Of a DNA stretch of 64,000 bases, positions 13,401 through 24,405 are shown piece after piece (positions within the stretch are counted from its first letter, which is position 1; each line of letters opens with the position of its first letter). The stretch is from Antilocapra americana. Lineage: Eukaryota; Chordata; Mammalia; Artiodactyla; Antilocapridae. The notes below the pieces were generated by a model. It ran no database searches, was not told where the DNA came from, and worked only from the letters and a program-made list of their open reading frames with translations. The stretch lies in assembly GCA_007570785.1 (NCBI GenBank), contig ML664163.1:770389-834388 (forward strand). The letters run 5' to 3'. The position numbers and the translations under genes were made by a program.

Positions 13401-13806
13401 GGATCTTCCTGACCCAGGGACCAAACCCAGGTCTTCCACATTGCAGGCAGATTCTTTACCACCTGAGCCACTAAGGAAGCCCCAAATCTGTTTAAGTGCT
13501 TGTTAAATGACAAATAAACCATTTTTACTTTGTTGTGAATGTCCCGTGTGGCAAGCTATGGAACATCAACTCTGAGCTATTGAGTCAGGGTCTAAGTCCT
13601 TAGAGAAATTTTGTAAATTTAAATTTTACCCAGTTTACATCCTCTACTAAAAAACTGTTGTCTTGAAATATAAGGGTATCGCATTCACATGAGCTTCTCG
13701 AAATTTTGTGAGAAAAGCAAATGTGTCTTCAGAATATAACACCTACAGTTGGTTTTTGTCAGCCCATCCCTTACCTCACAAAAAATTCTTCTGGTGGAGA
13801 ATCCAT
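1366..13806 (-). CDS. DZIP3: DZIP3, 5' coding part (first four coding exons), continues beyond the left edge
   Basis: DZIP3 (hRUL138, 2A-HUB) is a large RNA-binding E3 ubiquitin ligase whose RING-H2 domain sits at the C terminus, outside this window. Read on the minus strand, the coding exons are 13806-13775 (plus 5' UTR to 13876), 9858-9789, 7415-7260 and 1482-1366. Phases join exactly and give 125 N-terminal residues, including VNLLLEVKKLLNAINTLPKG and REVAANSQNGEEIVPALTLR, which I recognise as DZIP3. The start codon was chosen because MDSPPEEFFV resembles the known N terminus. The gene is transcribed away from CIP2A and shares its promoter region. Confidence 0.93.
2213..2415 (+). mobile_element. 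Bov-tA SINE
   Basis: tRNA-derived head (cttcctggtggctcagacag with the B-box-like gggttcaatccctgg) and Bov-A tail ending gacacgactgagcaac. Flanked by an exact 12-bp duplication, ttttaaatagtg, at 2201-2212 and 2416-2427. It lies in DZIP3 intron DNA, antisense to the gene. Confidence 0.95.
3301..3505 (+). mobile_element. Bov-tA SINE
   Basis: Diverged copy (ttccaggtggcacaatggta ... ggacatgactgagtgactga). No clear target duplication. Confidence 0.88.
3880..4110. mobile_element. Old L1-like fragment
   Basis: Contains tttcaggtgtacaacatagt and gatgactgcaataacacca, typical of old L1 3' sequences. A related piece is at 58515-58630. Confidence 0.45.
4560..4940 (-). mobile_element. Possible antisense L1 relic
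   Basis: Plus-strand text such as tcaatttttgtaaatattct and atgtgtatttaaaaagaat resembles the reverse of old L1 coding sequence. Highly eroded; family not named. Confidence 0.35.
5306..5432. mobile_element. MER5A-like hAT fossil
   Basis: Recognised from gattcccagacctactccca, 'gagattttgattctttggg' and the end actttgagaaacacca. Confidence 0.5.
6279..6377 (+). repeat. Purine-rich (GGAA/GA)n tract
   Basis: About 100 bases almost only G and A on the plus strand (pyrimidine tract in DZIP3 sense), with gggagggaggga near the end. It accounts for the low-complexity proline/serine/leucine frames on the minus strand. Confidence 0.85.
6540..7190. repeat. Probable ancient interspersed repeat, family not named
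   Basis: Contains tttccctgagttttatgagc, gttctagcaaattactgaac and a repeated 'gtgtcagaa' ending, familiar from abundant old mammalian repeats with an LTR-like layout. I do not name the family. The 188-codon minus-strand frame at 6239-6805 runs through it and is probably not a gene. Confidence 0.35.
7260..7415 (-). CDS. DZIP3: DZIP3 coding exon 3
   Basis: Minus strand: acceptor atgttgtctag|GACAAA, donor ATTCAG|GTAAGA. 52 whole codons, including PTDLVPVNLLLEVKKLLNAI and VVPHIKKFLQEDFSFQTIQ, a well conserved helical segment. Confidence 0.95.
7416..9788 (-). other. DZIP3 intron between coding exons 2 and 3
   Basis: About 2.4 kb of AT-rich sequence in which I recognise no repeat family, RNA gene or exon. 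Confidence 0.75.
9789..9858 (-). CDS. DZIP3: DZIP3 coding exon 2
   Basis: Minus strand: acceptor ttaaaatag|GGATC, donor CAACTG|GTAAGA. 70 nt, one base plus 23 codons, encoding DLPLEEQPTEETKKKVEKST and DQL, acidic/basic and less conserved. A Bov-tA SINE sits only about 35 bases upstream of the acceptor. Confidence 0.9.
9894..10024 (-). mobile_element. Bov-tA SINE close to a DZIP3 splice acceptor
   Basis: Reverse-oriented, 5'-truncated copy starting with a short GCT run. Flanked by an exact 11-bp duplication, atattcagagc, at 9883-9893 and 10025-10035. It is in the same sense as DZIP3 and its edge lies about 35 bases upstream of the DZIP3 coding exon 2 acceptor. Confidence 0.93.
11212..11330. 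mobile_element. MER5A-like hAT fossil
   Basis: Opens with cagtagttctcag, near the MER5 terminal cagtggttctcaa, followed by an 'aattacctgtgaagcttt' segment typical of that family. In the long first intron of the DZIP3 coding region. Confidence 0.55.
11830..11852 (+). repeat. Poly-T tract
   Basis: Uninterrupted T run of about 20 bases. It could be the tail of a minus-strand retroelement, but nothing recognisable follows it. Confidence 0.7.
12060..12785 (+). mobile_element. L2-like LINE relics
   Basis: Pieces such as aaagtaggcactcaaatatt and ttatcctttaaagctcagtt followed by caaatgtcacc fit L2. Eroded. The BovB fragment at 12786 interrupts them. Confidence 0.5.
12786..12922 (-). mobile_element. 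BovB 3'-end fragment (short)
   Basis: About 137 bases matching the reverse complement of the BovB 3' end (ctaagtcacgtcccactc ... gagtcggtgatgctatcc). It interrupts an old L2-like stretch. Confidence 0.8.
13155..13262 (+). mobile_element. MIR SINE, 5' of a Bov-tA insertion
   Basis: Contains ataaaatggaaataacagc and gagctgttatgaggtttata, then an aacagtgcatggcag end; the tail resumes beyond the SINE. Confidence 0.65.
13268..13487 (-). mobile_element. Bov-tA SINE inside an MIR
   Basis: Full-length reverse copy from gctcagtcatgtccaactc to gagccactaaggaagcccc. MIR-like sequence precedes it (about 13155-13262) and resumes after it (about 13488-13515). Confidence 0.9.
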
Positions 13807-13876
13807 GCTGCATAATATTCTTATGCAAGTCTTATTCCAAGGCTTGAAGACTGACTTTTACAACTGCTGTTCAAAG
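13775..13876 (-). CDS. DZIP3: DZIP3 exon with the start codon
   Basis: On the minus strand: acceptor tttccttacag|CTTTG, about 70 nt of 5' UTR, ATG at 13806-13804, then MDSPPEEFFV and the donor TGTGAG|GTAAGG. Since an acceptor precedes it, at least one non-coding exon lies upstream. Its last two bases, AG, join G of the next exon to give Arg. Confidence 0.9.
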
Positions 13877-14129
13877 CTGTAAGGAAAGTAATGTTTTTAG
13901 TAGGAGGAGAGGAGGATTTCATTCTTTTTTATCCACTATTTAAACAGTATATAATCATTAAAGAAAATTTTGAAACTGCTATAAAAGAAAGTGAAATAAC
14001 ATAGTTTCATCATCTAAACATAAATAATATAAATCATTGCCTATGTTTTAAAATACTTTGTTTCAAGCATAGGTATATTTCATCAATTTATAATCATATT
14101 AAATATGGAATATACCACAGGAGCTTCTT

Positions 14130-14450
14130 CACCACTGAATTATATCAAAAGCACCTTTCATGTTATGTTATACTCCTAGTAAACATTCTCAATGGTTACA
14201 TAACAATTGATTGGCTGTGGTTTCCTTAGCCATTTTCTGATAGTTGAACATTTAGTGTTTCCCATTTTTTCAATATGATTAGTACTGTGATAAACTCCAT
14301 TGCCTGTAATGCCTTTTCTATATTTAGGATTAATTCCCTACAATAAATCCTCAGAAATAGATTTCCTAGGTCAAAGACACAAATATTCTAAGTTTCTAGG
14401 TGCATATTGCTAAACGGTTTCTAATAATTTATTTCCCAGTTATAAGAAGT
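14130..14450 (+). mobile_element. Old L1 3' UTR fragment
   Basis: Fragments such as gatagttgaacatttagtgt and gaaatagatttcctaggtca match the 3' end of old L1 families. A related fragment is at about 53765-53965 in CIP2A intron 17. Confidence 0.55.
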
Positions 14451-14557
14451 TTCTCTTTAACACAATCTTTTTTTTTCTTTATTGAAGGATAACTGCTTTA
14501 CAGAATCATGTTGATTTCTGCCAAGCCTCCACATTTCTTAGTCTAAAAATAATATTT

Positions 14558-14688
14558 TGGAGAAGGAAATGGCAACCCACTCCAGTATTCTTGCCTGAAA
14601 AATCCCATGGACGGAGAAGCCTGGAAAGCTACAGTCCATGGGGTCAGAAAGAGTCAGACATGACTGAGCAACCTCACAGAAAGACAGA
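14558..14688 (+). mobile_element. Bov-tA SINE, 5'-truncated
   Basis: Starts at tggagaaggaaatggcaac and ends at the gactgagcaacctcac tail. Flanks aaaaataatattt (14545-14557) and aaaaataacattt (14689-14701) form a target duplication with one mismatch. Confidence 0.9.
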
Positions 14689-15071
14689 AAAAATAACATT
14701 TAGCTACTTTTCTTCAAAATTGCGTGAATCTCCATTAATAGGAGACAAGAGATGTGAAGAACTCTTGCATATTCTCTGATTTAAACGTCAATGGATGTTG
14801 TGGATGTTTCCTGAAGTAAAAAAGGATAGCAGCAAAATAAATGAAAAAAAAAGGGAAACAAAGTGTCATTAGCGTATCTACATCTATTTATATTACTCTC
14901 TAATTTAACTATCCCGAGGCCAATTCTTCCAAAGTCAGTCCCATTTGATCTCTTTTACTGAGGGTTCAGGTCTCCAAATTCTATTGCCCTCTGTTACGCT
15001 GACTTCCCTTTCTGGTCCCACTGTACACAAGCAGAGGAAGTATTACAGTACAAGTATATAAAACTACGGCA

Positions 15072-15290
15072 TGGTTCAGTTCAGTTGCTCAGTTGTGTCA
15101 GACTCTTTGCAACTCCATGGACTGCAGTACGCCAGGCCTCCCTTTCCATCACCAACTCCCAGAGATTACTCAAACTCACGTCCATTGAGTCGGTGATGCC
15201 ATCCAACCACCTCATCCTCTGCTGTCCCTTCCTCCTCTCACCTTCAATCTTTCCCAGCATCAGGGTCTTTTCAAATGAGTCAGCTTTACA
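15072..15290 (-). mobile_element. BovB 3'-end fragment
   Basis: Minus-strand BovB 3' end, read on the plus strand as ttcagttgctcagttgtgtcagactc and onward through the region that ends the BovB frame. No clear target duplication seen. Confidence 0.85.
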
Positions 15291-15354
15291 TATCAGAGCA
15301 TGGTGCTCTGGGACAAAGAAAGAAATGATTCTATCTATATTCTGTATTTGACCT

Positions 15355-15551
15355 AGCTTCCCTGTTGGCTCACATGATAAAGCATTGCCTGCAATGCTGG
15401 AGACTCAGGTTCGATACCTGCATTGGGAAGATCCCCTGGAGAAGGGAATGGCAACCCACTCTAGTATTCTTGCCTGGAGAATCCCATGGAAGAGGAGCCT
15501 GGCAGGCTATAGTCCATGGGGCTGCAAAGAGTCAGACACGACTGAGCGAGT
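15355..15551 (+). mobile_element. Bov-tA SINE
   Basis: Full-length copy, gcttccctgttggctcacat to cacgactgagcgag. Lies about 65 bases after a BovB 3' fragment of opposite orientation. Confidence 0.92.
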
Positions 15552-16430
15552 AACACATACCAGCTCTCAGTTACACAAAAAGGCTTGAGAAACAAGGATA
15601 ATTCTCTAACAATGCAATGTTAGCTGATATTTTTTAATCAAACTACAAATGCAAAGATTTACACAGACTTCCACTAAACTCCCTCATTAAAAATGGAGCT
15701 TTCTAACACTCGTTTCCTGCCCATACGTAATAAAACACTTCTTAATGTATTCACATAACTCACCTATACAATATAATTCTCCTAGGTATATTATTTTATT
15801 TTGTACTTTTAGTCTTATTTCAAAAACTCAGTAATAAAGTCATAGATCTATTTGAATTTGCATTCTCTATTCAAATACAAAGATATAAACTAAAGCCAAT
15901 AATGCAGCAGAGAAAGGTTGGATAAAACTTGCTATTCTTTCACACAAACTCACATCTGCTTTATCTCTTTATAAAGCTGTACAGAAAAGGACATGGCTTT
16001 GAAAATTGTAGGACTTTGATCAAACTGTTGTTATGGTTTCTTTAACCTCCCTGTTATTTTAATTAAAAAAAAAACCTGACATTATTTCATAGTCAGAGCA
16101 TACAAAGTATGCCTTTCCCAGACAAAATAATCCTCTCATTTTCAGAATTTGAAAGCTCAGGTCTGGATATTCCCCTTTCTGATAAGCTCTCCTTCAATAA
16201 GTAGCTGAAAAAGAGGAAAATCCTCTGGCAACAAGGCAGAGAGAATAAAAGGCCTCTGCTAGGCTATTCAGTGTTCAGTCTGAGAAGAGGGCATAAAATT
16301 AATCAATAAATTAGAATGTATTTGGATCCTAAATTAAGAGTTTAAAAAGGTTAATGGCTTTCTTTTTCAGCCTGCTTTAAAATACAACCTGATACCTATT
16401 GCTGCGGTGAAAGGTTGTCCAGGAGAGATC

Positions 16431-17998
16431 ATTCAGTTCAGTTGCTAAGTCGTGTCTGCCTCTTTGCAACCCCATGAACTGCAAGATGCCAGGCTTTCCT
16501 GTCTCTTCACCAACTCCCAGAGCCTACTCAAACTCATGTCTACCACATCGGTGGTGCCATCCAACCATCTCATCCTCTGTCATCCCCTTCTCCTCCCACC
16601 TTCAATCTTTCCCAGCATCACAGTCTTTTCCAATGAGTTGGTTCTTCACATGGAGTGGCCAAAGTATTGGAGTTTCAGCTTCAGCATCAGTCCTTCCAAG
16701 ACCAATCTACTTGCACTCCAAGGGACTCTCAAGAGTCTTCTCCAACACCACAGTTCAAAAGCATCAATTCTTCGGCACTCAGCTTTCTTCACTGTCCAAC
16801 TCTCATATCCATACATGACTACTGGAAAAACCACAACTTTGACTAGATGGACCTTTGTTGGCAAAGTAATGTCTCTGCTTTTAATATGCTGTCTAGGTTG
16901 GTCATAGCTTTTTACCAAGGAGCAAGCATCTTTTAATTTTATGGCTGCAATCACCATCTGCAGTGATTTTGGAGCCCAAGTAAATAAAGTCTGTTTCCAT
17001 TGTTTCCCCATCAATTTGCCATGAAGTGATGGGACCAGATGCCATGATGTTAGTTTTCTGAATGCTGAGTCTTAAGCCAACTTTTTCACTCTCCTCTTTC
17101 ACTTTCCTCAAGGGGATCTTTAGTTCTTCTTCACTTTCTGCATAAGGGTGGTGTCATCTGTATATCTGAGGTTATTGATATTTCTCTCGGCAATCTTGAT
17201 TCCAGCTTGTGCTTCATCCAGCCTGGCATTTCACATGATGCACTCTGCATATAAGGAGCAGGATGACTACATACAGCCTTGATGTTTGATGTACTCCTTT
17301 TCTGATTAAGAACCAGTCTGTTGTTCCACAGTCAAGTTCTAACTGTCTGGCTTCCTGACTTGCATACAGATTTCTCAAGAGGCAGGTCTGGTGGTCTGGA
17401 ATTCCCATCTCTTTCAGAATTTTCCAGTTTGTTGTGATCCACACAGTCAAAAGGCTTTGGCATAGTCAATAAAGCAGATGTTTTTCTGGAACTCTCTTGC
17501 TTTTTCGATGATCCAGTGGATGTTTGCAATTTGATCTCTGGTTCCTCTGCCTTTTCTAAAACCAGCTTGAACATCTGGAAGTTCACAGTTCATGTACTGT
17601 TGAAGCCTGGCTTGGAGAGCTTTGAGCATTACTTCACTAGCATGAGATGAGTGCAACTAGCGGTAGTTTGAACATTCTTTGGCATCGCCTTTCTTTGGGA
17701 TTGGAATGAAAACTGACCTTTTCTAGTCCTGTCACACTGCTGAATTCTCCAGATTTGCTGGCATATTGAGTGCAGCACTTTCACAGCATCATCTTTTAGG
17801 ATTTGAAATAGCTCAACTGGAATACCATCACCTCCACTAGCTTTGATCGTAGTGATGCTTCCTAAGGCCCACTTGACTTGACATTCTAGGATGTCTGGCT
17901 CTAGATGAGTGATCACATCACTGTGGTTATCTGGGTCATGAAGACCTTTTTTGTATAGTTCTTCTGTGTATTCTTGCCACCTCTTCTTAATATCTATG
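16431..17998 (-). mobile_element. BovB LINE, 5'-truncated, antisense to CIP2A and in the same sense as DZIP3
   Basis: Minus-strand BovB with the 3' tail at 16431 and the truncated 5' end near 17998. It covers the RT domain to the end. The RT box reads YTDD instead of YADD near 17150. Multiple stops and shifts break the frame. A diverged target duplication flanks it: aaaggttgtccaggagag at 16410-16427 and aaaggttttcaggagag near 18002-18018. Confidence 0.92.
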
Positions 17999-19286
17999 GT
18001 AAAAGGTTTTCAGGAGAGTTGATCACTAATCCCATTGTTTGCCAGGAGCTGAGGTGCCATGTAGCAAGCCCCATAGGTTAACAACAGCAGCAGTAGCACT
18101 TTATAGGCTTTCTTGGAAAGGAAGGTATAAATGCCTAGCAACAGAAAGTAAGTAGCCAGCCTGCAAAGTTACCACTATACTTCTGAAATAATCAAAAGTT
18201 CTCACTATTCTAGAAGAGGCTGAAGGAAACTTTTAGAATCAGGGTTAACATGGGGAAAGGGTGAATCCAGTTTCCCCATGTATATTCATTTTAATAGACT
18301 TTCCTTGTCAGCAGGAAACGAAACATTTAGTCTGCATTTCTGGAATTGAGGAACTGCCCTTCAACAGGAACTATTGAGGTCTGGCTGGCTGACCATAGGG
18401 CAAACCTAAGTTCAGTGTCTATTTAAAGCACACCTTTATCCACTAACCAAAATGATTTTATCTGCATGTTGCTTTATTGTTTGAAAATAAGGCATTGCCA
18501 TCCATATTTTGAGGCAGCAAAATATCTTTTTTACTGCTCCCCCTTTCTGAGCTTCTGATTCTCACTTTTCCTCTCATGAAATTATAACAAGCTTTTTAAA
18601 TTTAAGAGTTTCCTTTCCCTATTTTTAAAGCTGTGCTATTCACATCAAAGTAGGCACAACTATTGTTTATAATTTTTTAATCATTCATTTAAACATTTAC
18701 CTTGTAGCACTGTCACCTCCTTAAACTGTATATATTTATATTGTCTTTATATCCACTTAAATGCTCATCTTAATTCTGTTACCTGACCAAGTTAGAGGCT
18801 CCATCTGGCAACAAGTTTACATTTCAATGTATGGGTGGATGTCCTATGGTCTCATGAATTTGCTAGCCTTGTCAGTTTTTGCACTTATGGATAACACATA
18901 GCCAGGTGGGAAAAGTGCATATCAACAGTGGTTAAAAAAAAAAAGAAGAAGAAAAAGTAAAGTTCATTTTTCTTAATGCTATTAGCTTGAAAAAAAAATA
19001 TATTGGGCTGGGTAAATCTTGGTTATGAGAAGTTGTCTTGTGCATTTTTAGGATGTTCAAACACATGACTAACTAGTCAGTATAAGACAATAGCAACTCT
19101 CTCTCACCTCTCAGCCCCACTGCAGCAATCAAAAACATCACCAAACACTGCCAGATGTCCTTCAGGGGACAAAATTACCCACAGCTCAGAACTACCTAAT
19201 TAAATGAATTAAAATGGAAAGGCTAACTAAATGAACATAGTGTTCTCAGCAATTAAAAAAAAGTAATCCTGTGATTAGGTATCATG

Positions 19287-19430
19287 AATGTGTGTGTGTG
19301 TGCTCAGCCACATCTGACTCTTTATCACCCCATAGAATGTAGCCTGTCAGGCTCTTCTGTCCACGGAATTTTCCAGGCAAGAATACTGGAAAGGGTTGCC
19401 ATTTCCTACTACAGGGGATTTTCTGGACTC
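19287..19430 (-). mobile_element. Bov-tA SINE with a (TG)n edge
   Basis: Reverse, 5'-truncated copy beginning in gtgtgtgtgtgtgctcag. Exact 10-bp target duplication aggtatcatg at 19277-19286 and 19431-19440. Confidence 0.92.
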
Positions 19431-19745
19431 AGGTATCATGTATAAACACAACAAAACAGTCTACAAAAAGGAGAAATGATAAAGTATCTCATTTAGTTTC
19501 CATCAGTGTGAAAAGTAAGTTGAGAGGCTGCACAGGATTTGTAGCCAAGAACAAAAGAGACACCGCAGTCAGTTTACAAATGTGTACAAGTCAACTTCAA
19601 CACGTATTAACCATGAAAACTTGAGTGGAATGAATATCTCTGTACTTTAGTTTCCTTATCTGAAAAATAGGGGAAAAGTTGATCCATGATTCACAGGGTG
19701 TTTGCAAAGAGTAAATGTTTTAGAACATGTAACTGAACATGGTAA

Positions 19746-19895
19746 GGGCTTCCCTTGTGGCTCAGCTGTAAAGAATCCGCCTGCAGTGTGGGAGACGTGG
19801 GTTCGATCCCTGGGTTGGGAAGATCCCTTGGAGAAGGAAAAGGCTACTCACTTCAGTATTCTGGCCTGGAGAATTCCATGGACTAAGTCCATAGG
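19746..19895 (+). mobile_element. Bov-tA SINE, 3'-incomplete
   Basis: Head region gggcttcccttgtggctcag to gagaattccatggac, after which similarity is lost. The Bov-A tail is missing. Confidence 0.85.
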
Positions 19896-20194
19896 ACTAT
19901 ATTTGTTATTATCATCATCTTCATTTAATTTCGTTTCAATTTATGGCAAAATCAGTTCACTTTCCTTCCAATTCTCTACCTTGGAGAAAAGCTATTATAT
20001 GAAAAGGAACAGTAATAATGAGACTTAAAAAAATGGGTCAAAAACACCTTTCAAGTATATTCTACATAACAATTGGCAGTCTAATCTGCATATATTTGGC
20101 ACCTTGCAGTTTTCATATCAACACATATGAATCTGCCATTTTCTTTAAACTGCATGATATGCCATTGTATAAATGAAACTATTTACCAGACCAC

Positions 20195-23100
20195 TACCTG
20201 GCGGCACAGAGGAGCAACCCCATGTCCAACGAGAGGTGGCTGCACAAGCACAGGAGGGCCGAGAGGAGCTACTCCACATTCTAGGTCAGGAGGGGAGGCC
20301 GTGAAGAGATGTCCCTCATCCAAGGTAAGGAGCAGTGGCTGCGCTTTGCTGGAGCAGCTGTGAAGAGATACCCCATGTCCAAGGAAAGAGAAACCTAAGT
20401 AAGACGGTAGGTGTTGCAAGAGGGCATCAGGGGGCAGACATATTGAAACCATAAAAATAGAAAACTACCCAATCTGATCACATGGACCACAGCCTTGTCT
20501 AACTCAGTGAAACTAAGCCATGCCATTTGGGGCCACCCAAGATGGTTAGATCATGGTGGAGAGGTTTGACAGAATGTGGTCCACTGGAGAAGGGAATGGC
20601 AAACCACTTCAGTATTCTTGCTTTGAGCACCTCATGAACACTATGAAAACGCAAAAAGATAGGACACAGAAAGATGAACTCCCCAGGTTGGTAGGTGCCC
20701 AATATGCTACTGGAGATCAGTGGAGAAATAACTCCAGAAAGAATGAAGGGATGGAGCCAAAGCAAAAACAATACCCAGTTGTGGATGGGACTGGTGAAAG
20801 AAGCAAGGTCCGATGCTGTATAAAGCAATATTGCATAGGCACCTGGAATATTAGGTTCATGAATCAAGGCAAATTGGAAGTGGTCAAACAGGAGATGGCA
20901 AGAGTGAATGTCAAAATTCTAGGAATCAGCAAACTGAGATGGACTGGAATGGGTGAACTTAACTCAGATGACCATTATATCTACTACTGTGGGCAGGAAT
21001 CCCTTAGAAGAAATGGTCAACAAGAGTCCAAAATGCAGTACTTGTCTGCAATCTCCAAAATGATAGAACGATCTCTGTTCATTTCCAAGGCAGACCATTC
21101 ATAATCACGGTAATCCAAGCCTATGCCCCAACCAGTAACGCTGACAAAGTTAAACGGTTCTATGAAGACCTACAAGACCTTTTAGAACTAAGACTCCAAA
21201 AAGATGTCCTTTTCATCATAGGGGACTGGAATTAGAAAGTAGGCAGTCAGGAAACATTTGGAGTATCAGGCAAATTTGTCCTTGGAGTACAGAATTAAGC
21301 AGGGCAAAGGCTAATAAGTGTTTTCCAAACAGAATACACTGGTGATAGCAAACACCCTCTTCCAACAACACAAGAGAAGACTCTACACATCGACATCACC
21401 AGATTGTCAACACCGAAATCAGACTGATTATATTCTTTGCAACCAAAGATGGAGAAGCTCTATACAGTCAACAAAAACAAGACCGGGAGCTGACTGTGTC
21501 TTGAATCATGAACTCCTTATTGCCAAATTCAGACTTAAATTGAAAAAAGTAGGGAAAACCAATAGATCAGTCAAGTATGACCTAAATCAAATCCCTTATG
21601 ATTATACAGTGGAAGTGAGAAATAGAGTTAAGGGACTAGATCTGACAGAGAGAGTGCCTGATGAACTATGGATGGAGATCCGTGACACTGTCCAGAAGAC
21701 AGGGATTAAGACCATCCCCATAGAAAAGAAATGCAAAAAAGCAAAATGGCTGTCTGAAGAGGCCTTACAAACAGCTGTGAAAAGAAGAGAAGTGAAAAGC
21801 AAAGGAGAAAAGGAAAGATAGTCCCATCTGAATGCAGAGTTCCAAAGAATAGCAAGGAAAGATAAGAAACCCTTCCTCAGCAATCAATGCAAAGAAATAG
21901 AGGAAAACAACAGAATGGGAAAATTAAAGATACAGATAACATTTCATACAAAGATGAGCTCAATAAAGGACAGAAATGGTATGGACCTAACAGAAGCAGA
22001 AGATATTAAGAGATGGCAAGAATACACAGAAGAACTGTACAAAAAAGACCTTCATGACCGAGATAATCACAATGGTGTGATCACTCACCTAGAGCCAGAT
22101 ATCCTGGAATGTGAAGTCAAGTGGGCCTTAGGAAGCATCATTACGAACAAAGCTAGTAACTCAGCAATGGCCACAGGACTGGAAAAGGTCAGTTTTCATT
22201 CCAATCCCAAAGAAAGTCAATGATAAAGAATGTTCGAACTACTGCATAATTGCACTCACACACTAGTAAAAGTAATGCTCAAAATTCTACAAACAAGGCT
22301 TCAGCAATATGTGCACCGTGAACTTCCAGATGTTTAAGCTGGTTTTAGAAAAGGCAGAGGAACCAGACATCAAATTGCAAACATCCACTGGATTATCAAA
22401 AAAGCAAGAGACTTCCAGAAAAACATCTACTTCTGCTTTATTGACTATGCCACAGCCTTTGACTGTGTGGATCACAATAAACTGTGGAAAATTCTGAAAG
22501 AGATGAGAATACCAGACCGTCTGACCTGCCTCTTGAGAAACCTGTATGCAGGTCGGGAAGCAACAGTTAGAACTGGACATAGAACAGCAAACTGGTTCCA
22601 AATAGGAAAAGGAGTACTTCAAGGCTGTATATTGTCACCCTGCTTATTTAACTTACATGCAGAATACATCATGGGAATCGCTGGGCTGGAGGAAGCACAA
22701 GCTGGAATCAAGATTGCCGGAAGAAATATCAATAACCTCAGATATGCAGATGACACCATTCGTATACCAGAAAGTGAAGAGGAACTAAAAAGTCTCTTGA
22801 TGAAAGTCAAAGAGAAGAGTGAAAAAATTGGCTTAAAGCGTAATATTCAGAAAACTAAGTTGGGACCAGTTGGCAACTGGTCCCAACACTTCATGGGAAA
22901 TAGATGGGGAAACAGTGGAAACAGTGTCAGACTTTATTTTGGGGGACTCCAAACTTACTGCAGATGGTGATTGCAGACATGAAATCAAAAGACGGTTACT
23001 CCTTGGAAGAAAAGTTATGACCAACCTAAATAGCATATTTAAAAGCAGAGACATTACTTTGCCAACAAAGGTCCATCTAATCAAGGCTATGGTTTTTCCA

Positions 23101-23545
23101 GTAGTCATGTATGGATGTGAGAGTTGGACTATAAAGAAAGCTGACTGTCAAAAAATTAATGCTTTTGAACTGCGGTGTTGGAGAAGACTCTTGAGAGTCC
23201 CTTGGACTGCAAGGAGATCCAACCAGTCCATCCTAAAGGAGATCAGCCCTGGGTGTCCATTGGAAGGACTGATGCTGAAGCTGAAACTCCAATACTTTGG
23301 CCATCTCATGGGTAGAGTTGACTCATTGGAAAAGACCCTGATCCTGGGAAGGATTGGGGGCAGGAGGAGAAGGGGATGACAGACAATGAGATGGTTGGAT
23401 GGCAACACTGACTCGATGGACATGGGTTTAGGTGGACTCCGGGAGTTGGTGATGGACAGAGAGGCCTGGTGTGCTGCAATTCATGCGGTCACAAAGAGTC
23501 AGACACGACTGAGCGACTGAATTGACTAACTGAACTGACTGATAA
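20195..23545 (+). mobile_element. BovB LINE, nearly full length, dead
   Basis: Begins in the BovB 5' UTR (repeated blocks ending in 'ccatgtccaa' type sequence), continues through the endonuclease and reverse-transcriptase regions, and ends in the typical tail gactgagcgactgaat. About 3.35 kb. The frame is broken into pieces (20553-21104, 21318-21821, 21915-22223, 22309-22497, 22467-22970, 22870-23379). The endonuclease GDWN motif is followed at once by a stop near 21235 and the SDH triad reads LNH near 21507. The RT YADD box is kept near 22745. Flanks resemble an old L1, so this copy is nested. Confidence 0.93.
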
Positions 23546-24210
23546 ATATTTCAATTATATAGTTTGTGTTTGTATGTGGGTTTTTTTTTTTTTTTGGTAG
23601 TATAAACAATGCTGCAAGAAACAATCCTGAACATGCAATTTGGTCAAATTTTGAAAGCTACTATACAAAGCTGGATTTATGTTTCAACACTGAATTAAAT
23701 GTACTTCAGGTCTGTTACCAAAGCAAATTCTGGCAATGTTATTATCACTTCTGCTAGACTTTACCATAAGAATTCTAAAACACTCCTTTAAGTGGAGATG
23801 TGAGATGTTCTGGCCACATATAGTACAGTAACCACTCCAAGGCTGAGAAAACTATGAAGAGGTCATTTTCTAGGAATAACTCAAGACATTTTTATGGGAG
23901 TTTCTTCGAACCAAAAGTTTAACTATTATTAATCTATGTCTGCTAATAAAATAGAAATACTCATTCTTGGTGGCTTTGGAAGGAGTACAGCAGGAGTTTT
24001 GTGGCTTCAGCACTCTCACATGTGAGATAGTAAACAAGAAGGAATAAAGCCATCAGTTTAAACTCAAAGAATAACAGATTATACAATTAATTTCTTACTA
24101 GCTGTCTGAAGAATGGCCAAAATATTATGATTAGTTGATTTTCTAATTTTCCATTTATTTCTTCCATTGTGTATTTATTTAGGTTCTTGGCAAAGACTCA
24201 AAATGAACAT

Positions 24211-24405
24211 CTGCAAGACATAAAGAATCCATCTGCAATGTTGGAGACCTGGGTTCAATCCCTGGGTTGGGAAGATCCCCTAGAGAAGGGAATGGCTACC
24301 CACTCCAGTATTCTGGCCTGTAGAATTCCACGGACAGAGGAGCCTGGAGGGCTACAGTTCATGGGGTCACAAAGACACAACAGTGACTTTCACTTTGGCA
24401 AGCCC
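24211..24405 (+). mobile_element. Bov-tA SINE
   Basis: Slightly 5'-truncated copy. Exact 13-bp target duplication tcaaaatgaacat at 24198-24210 and 24406-24418. Confidence 0.94.

Larger units (their letters stand above)
9859..13774 (-). other. DZIP3 intron between coding exons 1 and 2
   Basis: Contains Bov-tA copies, MER5-like and L2-like fossils, a BovB end and an MIR. No coding signal. Confidence 0.75.
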
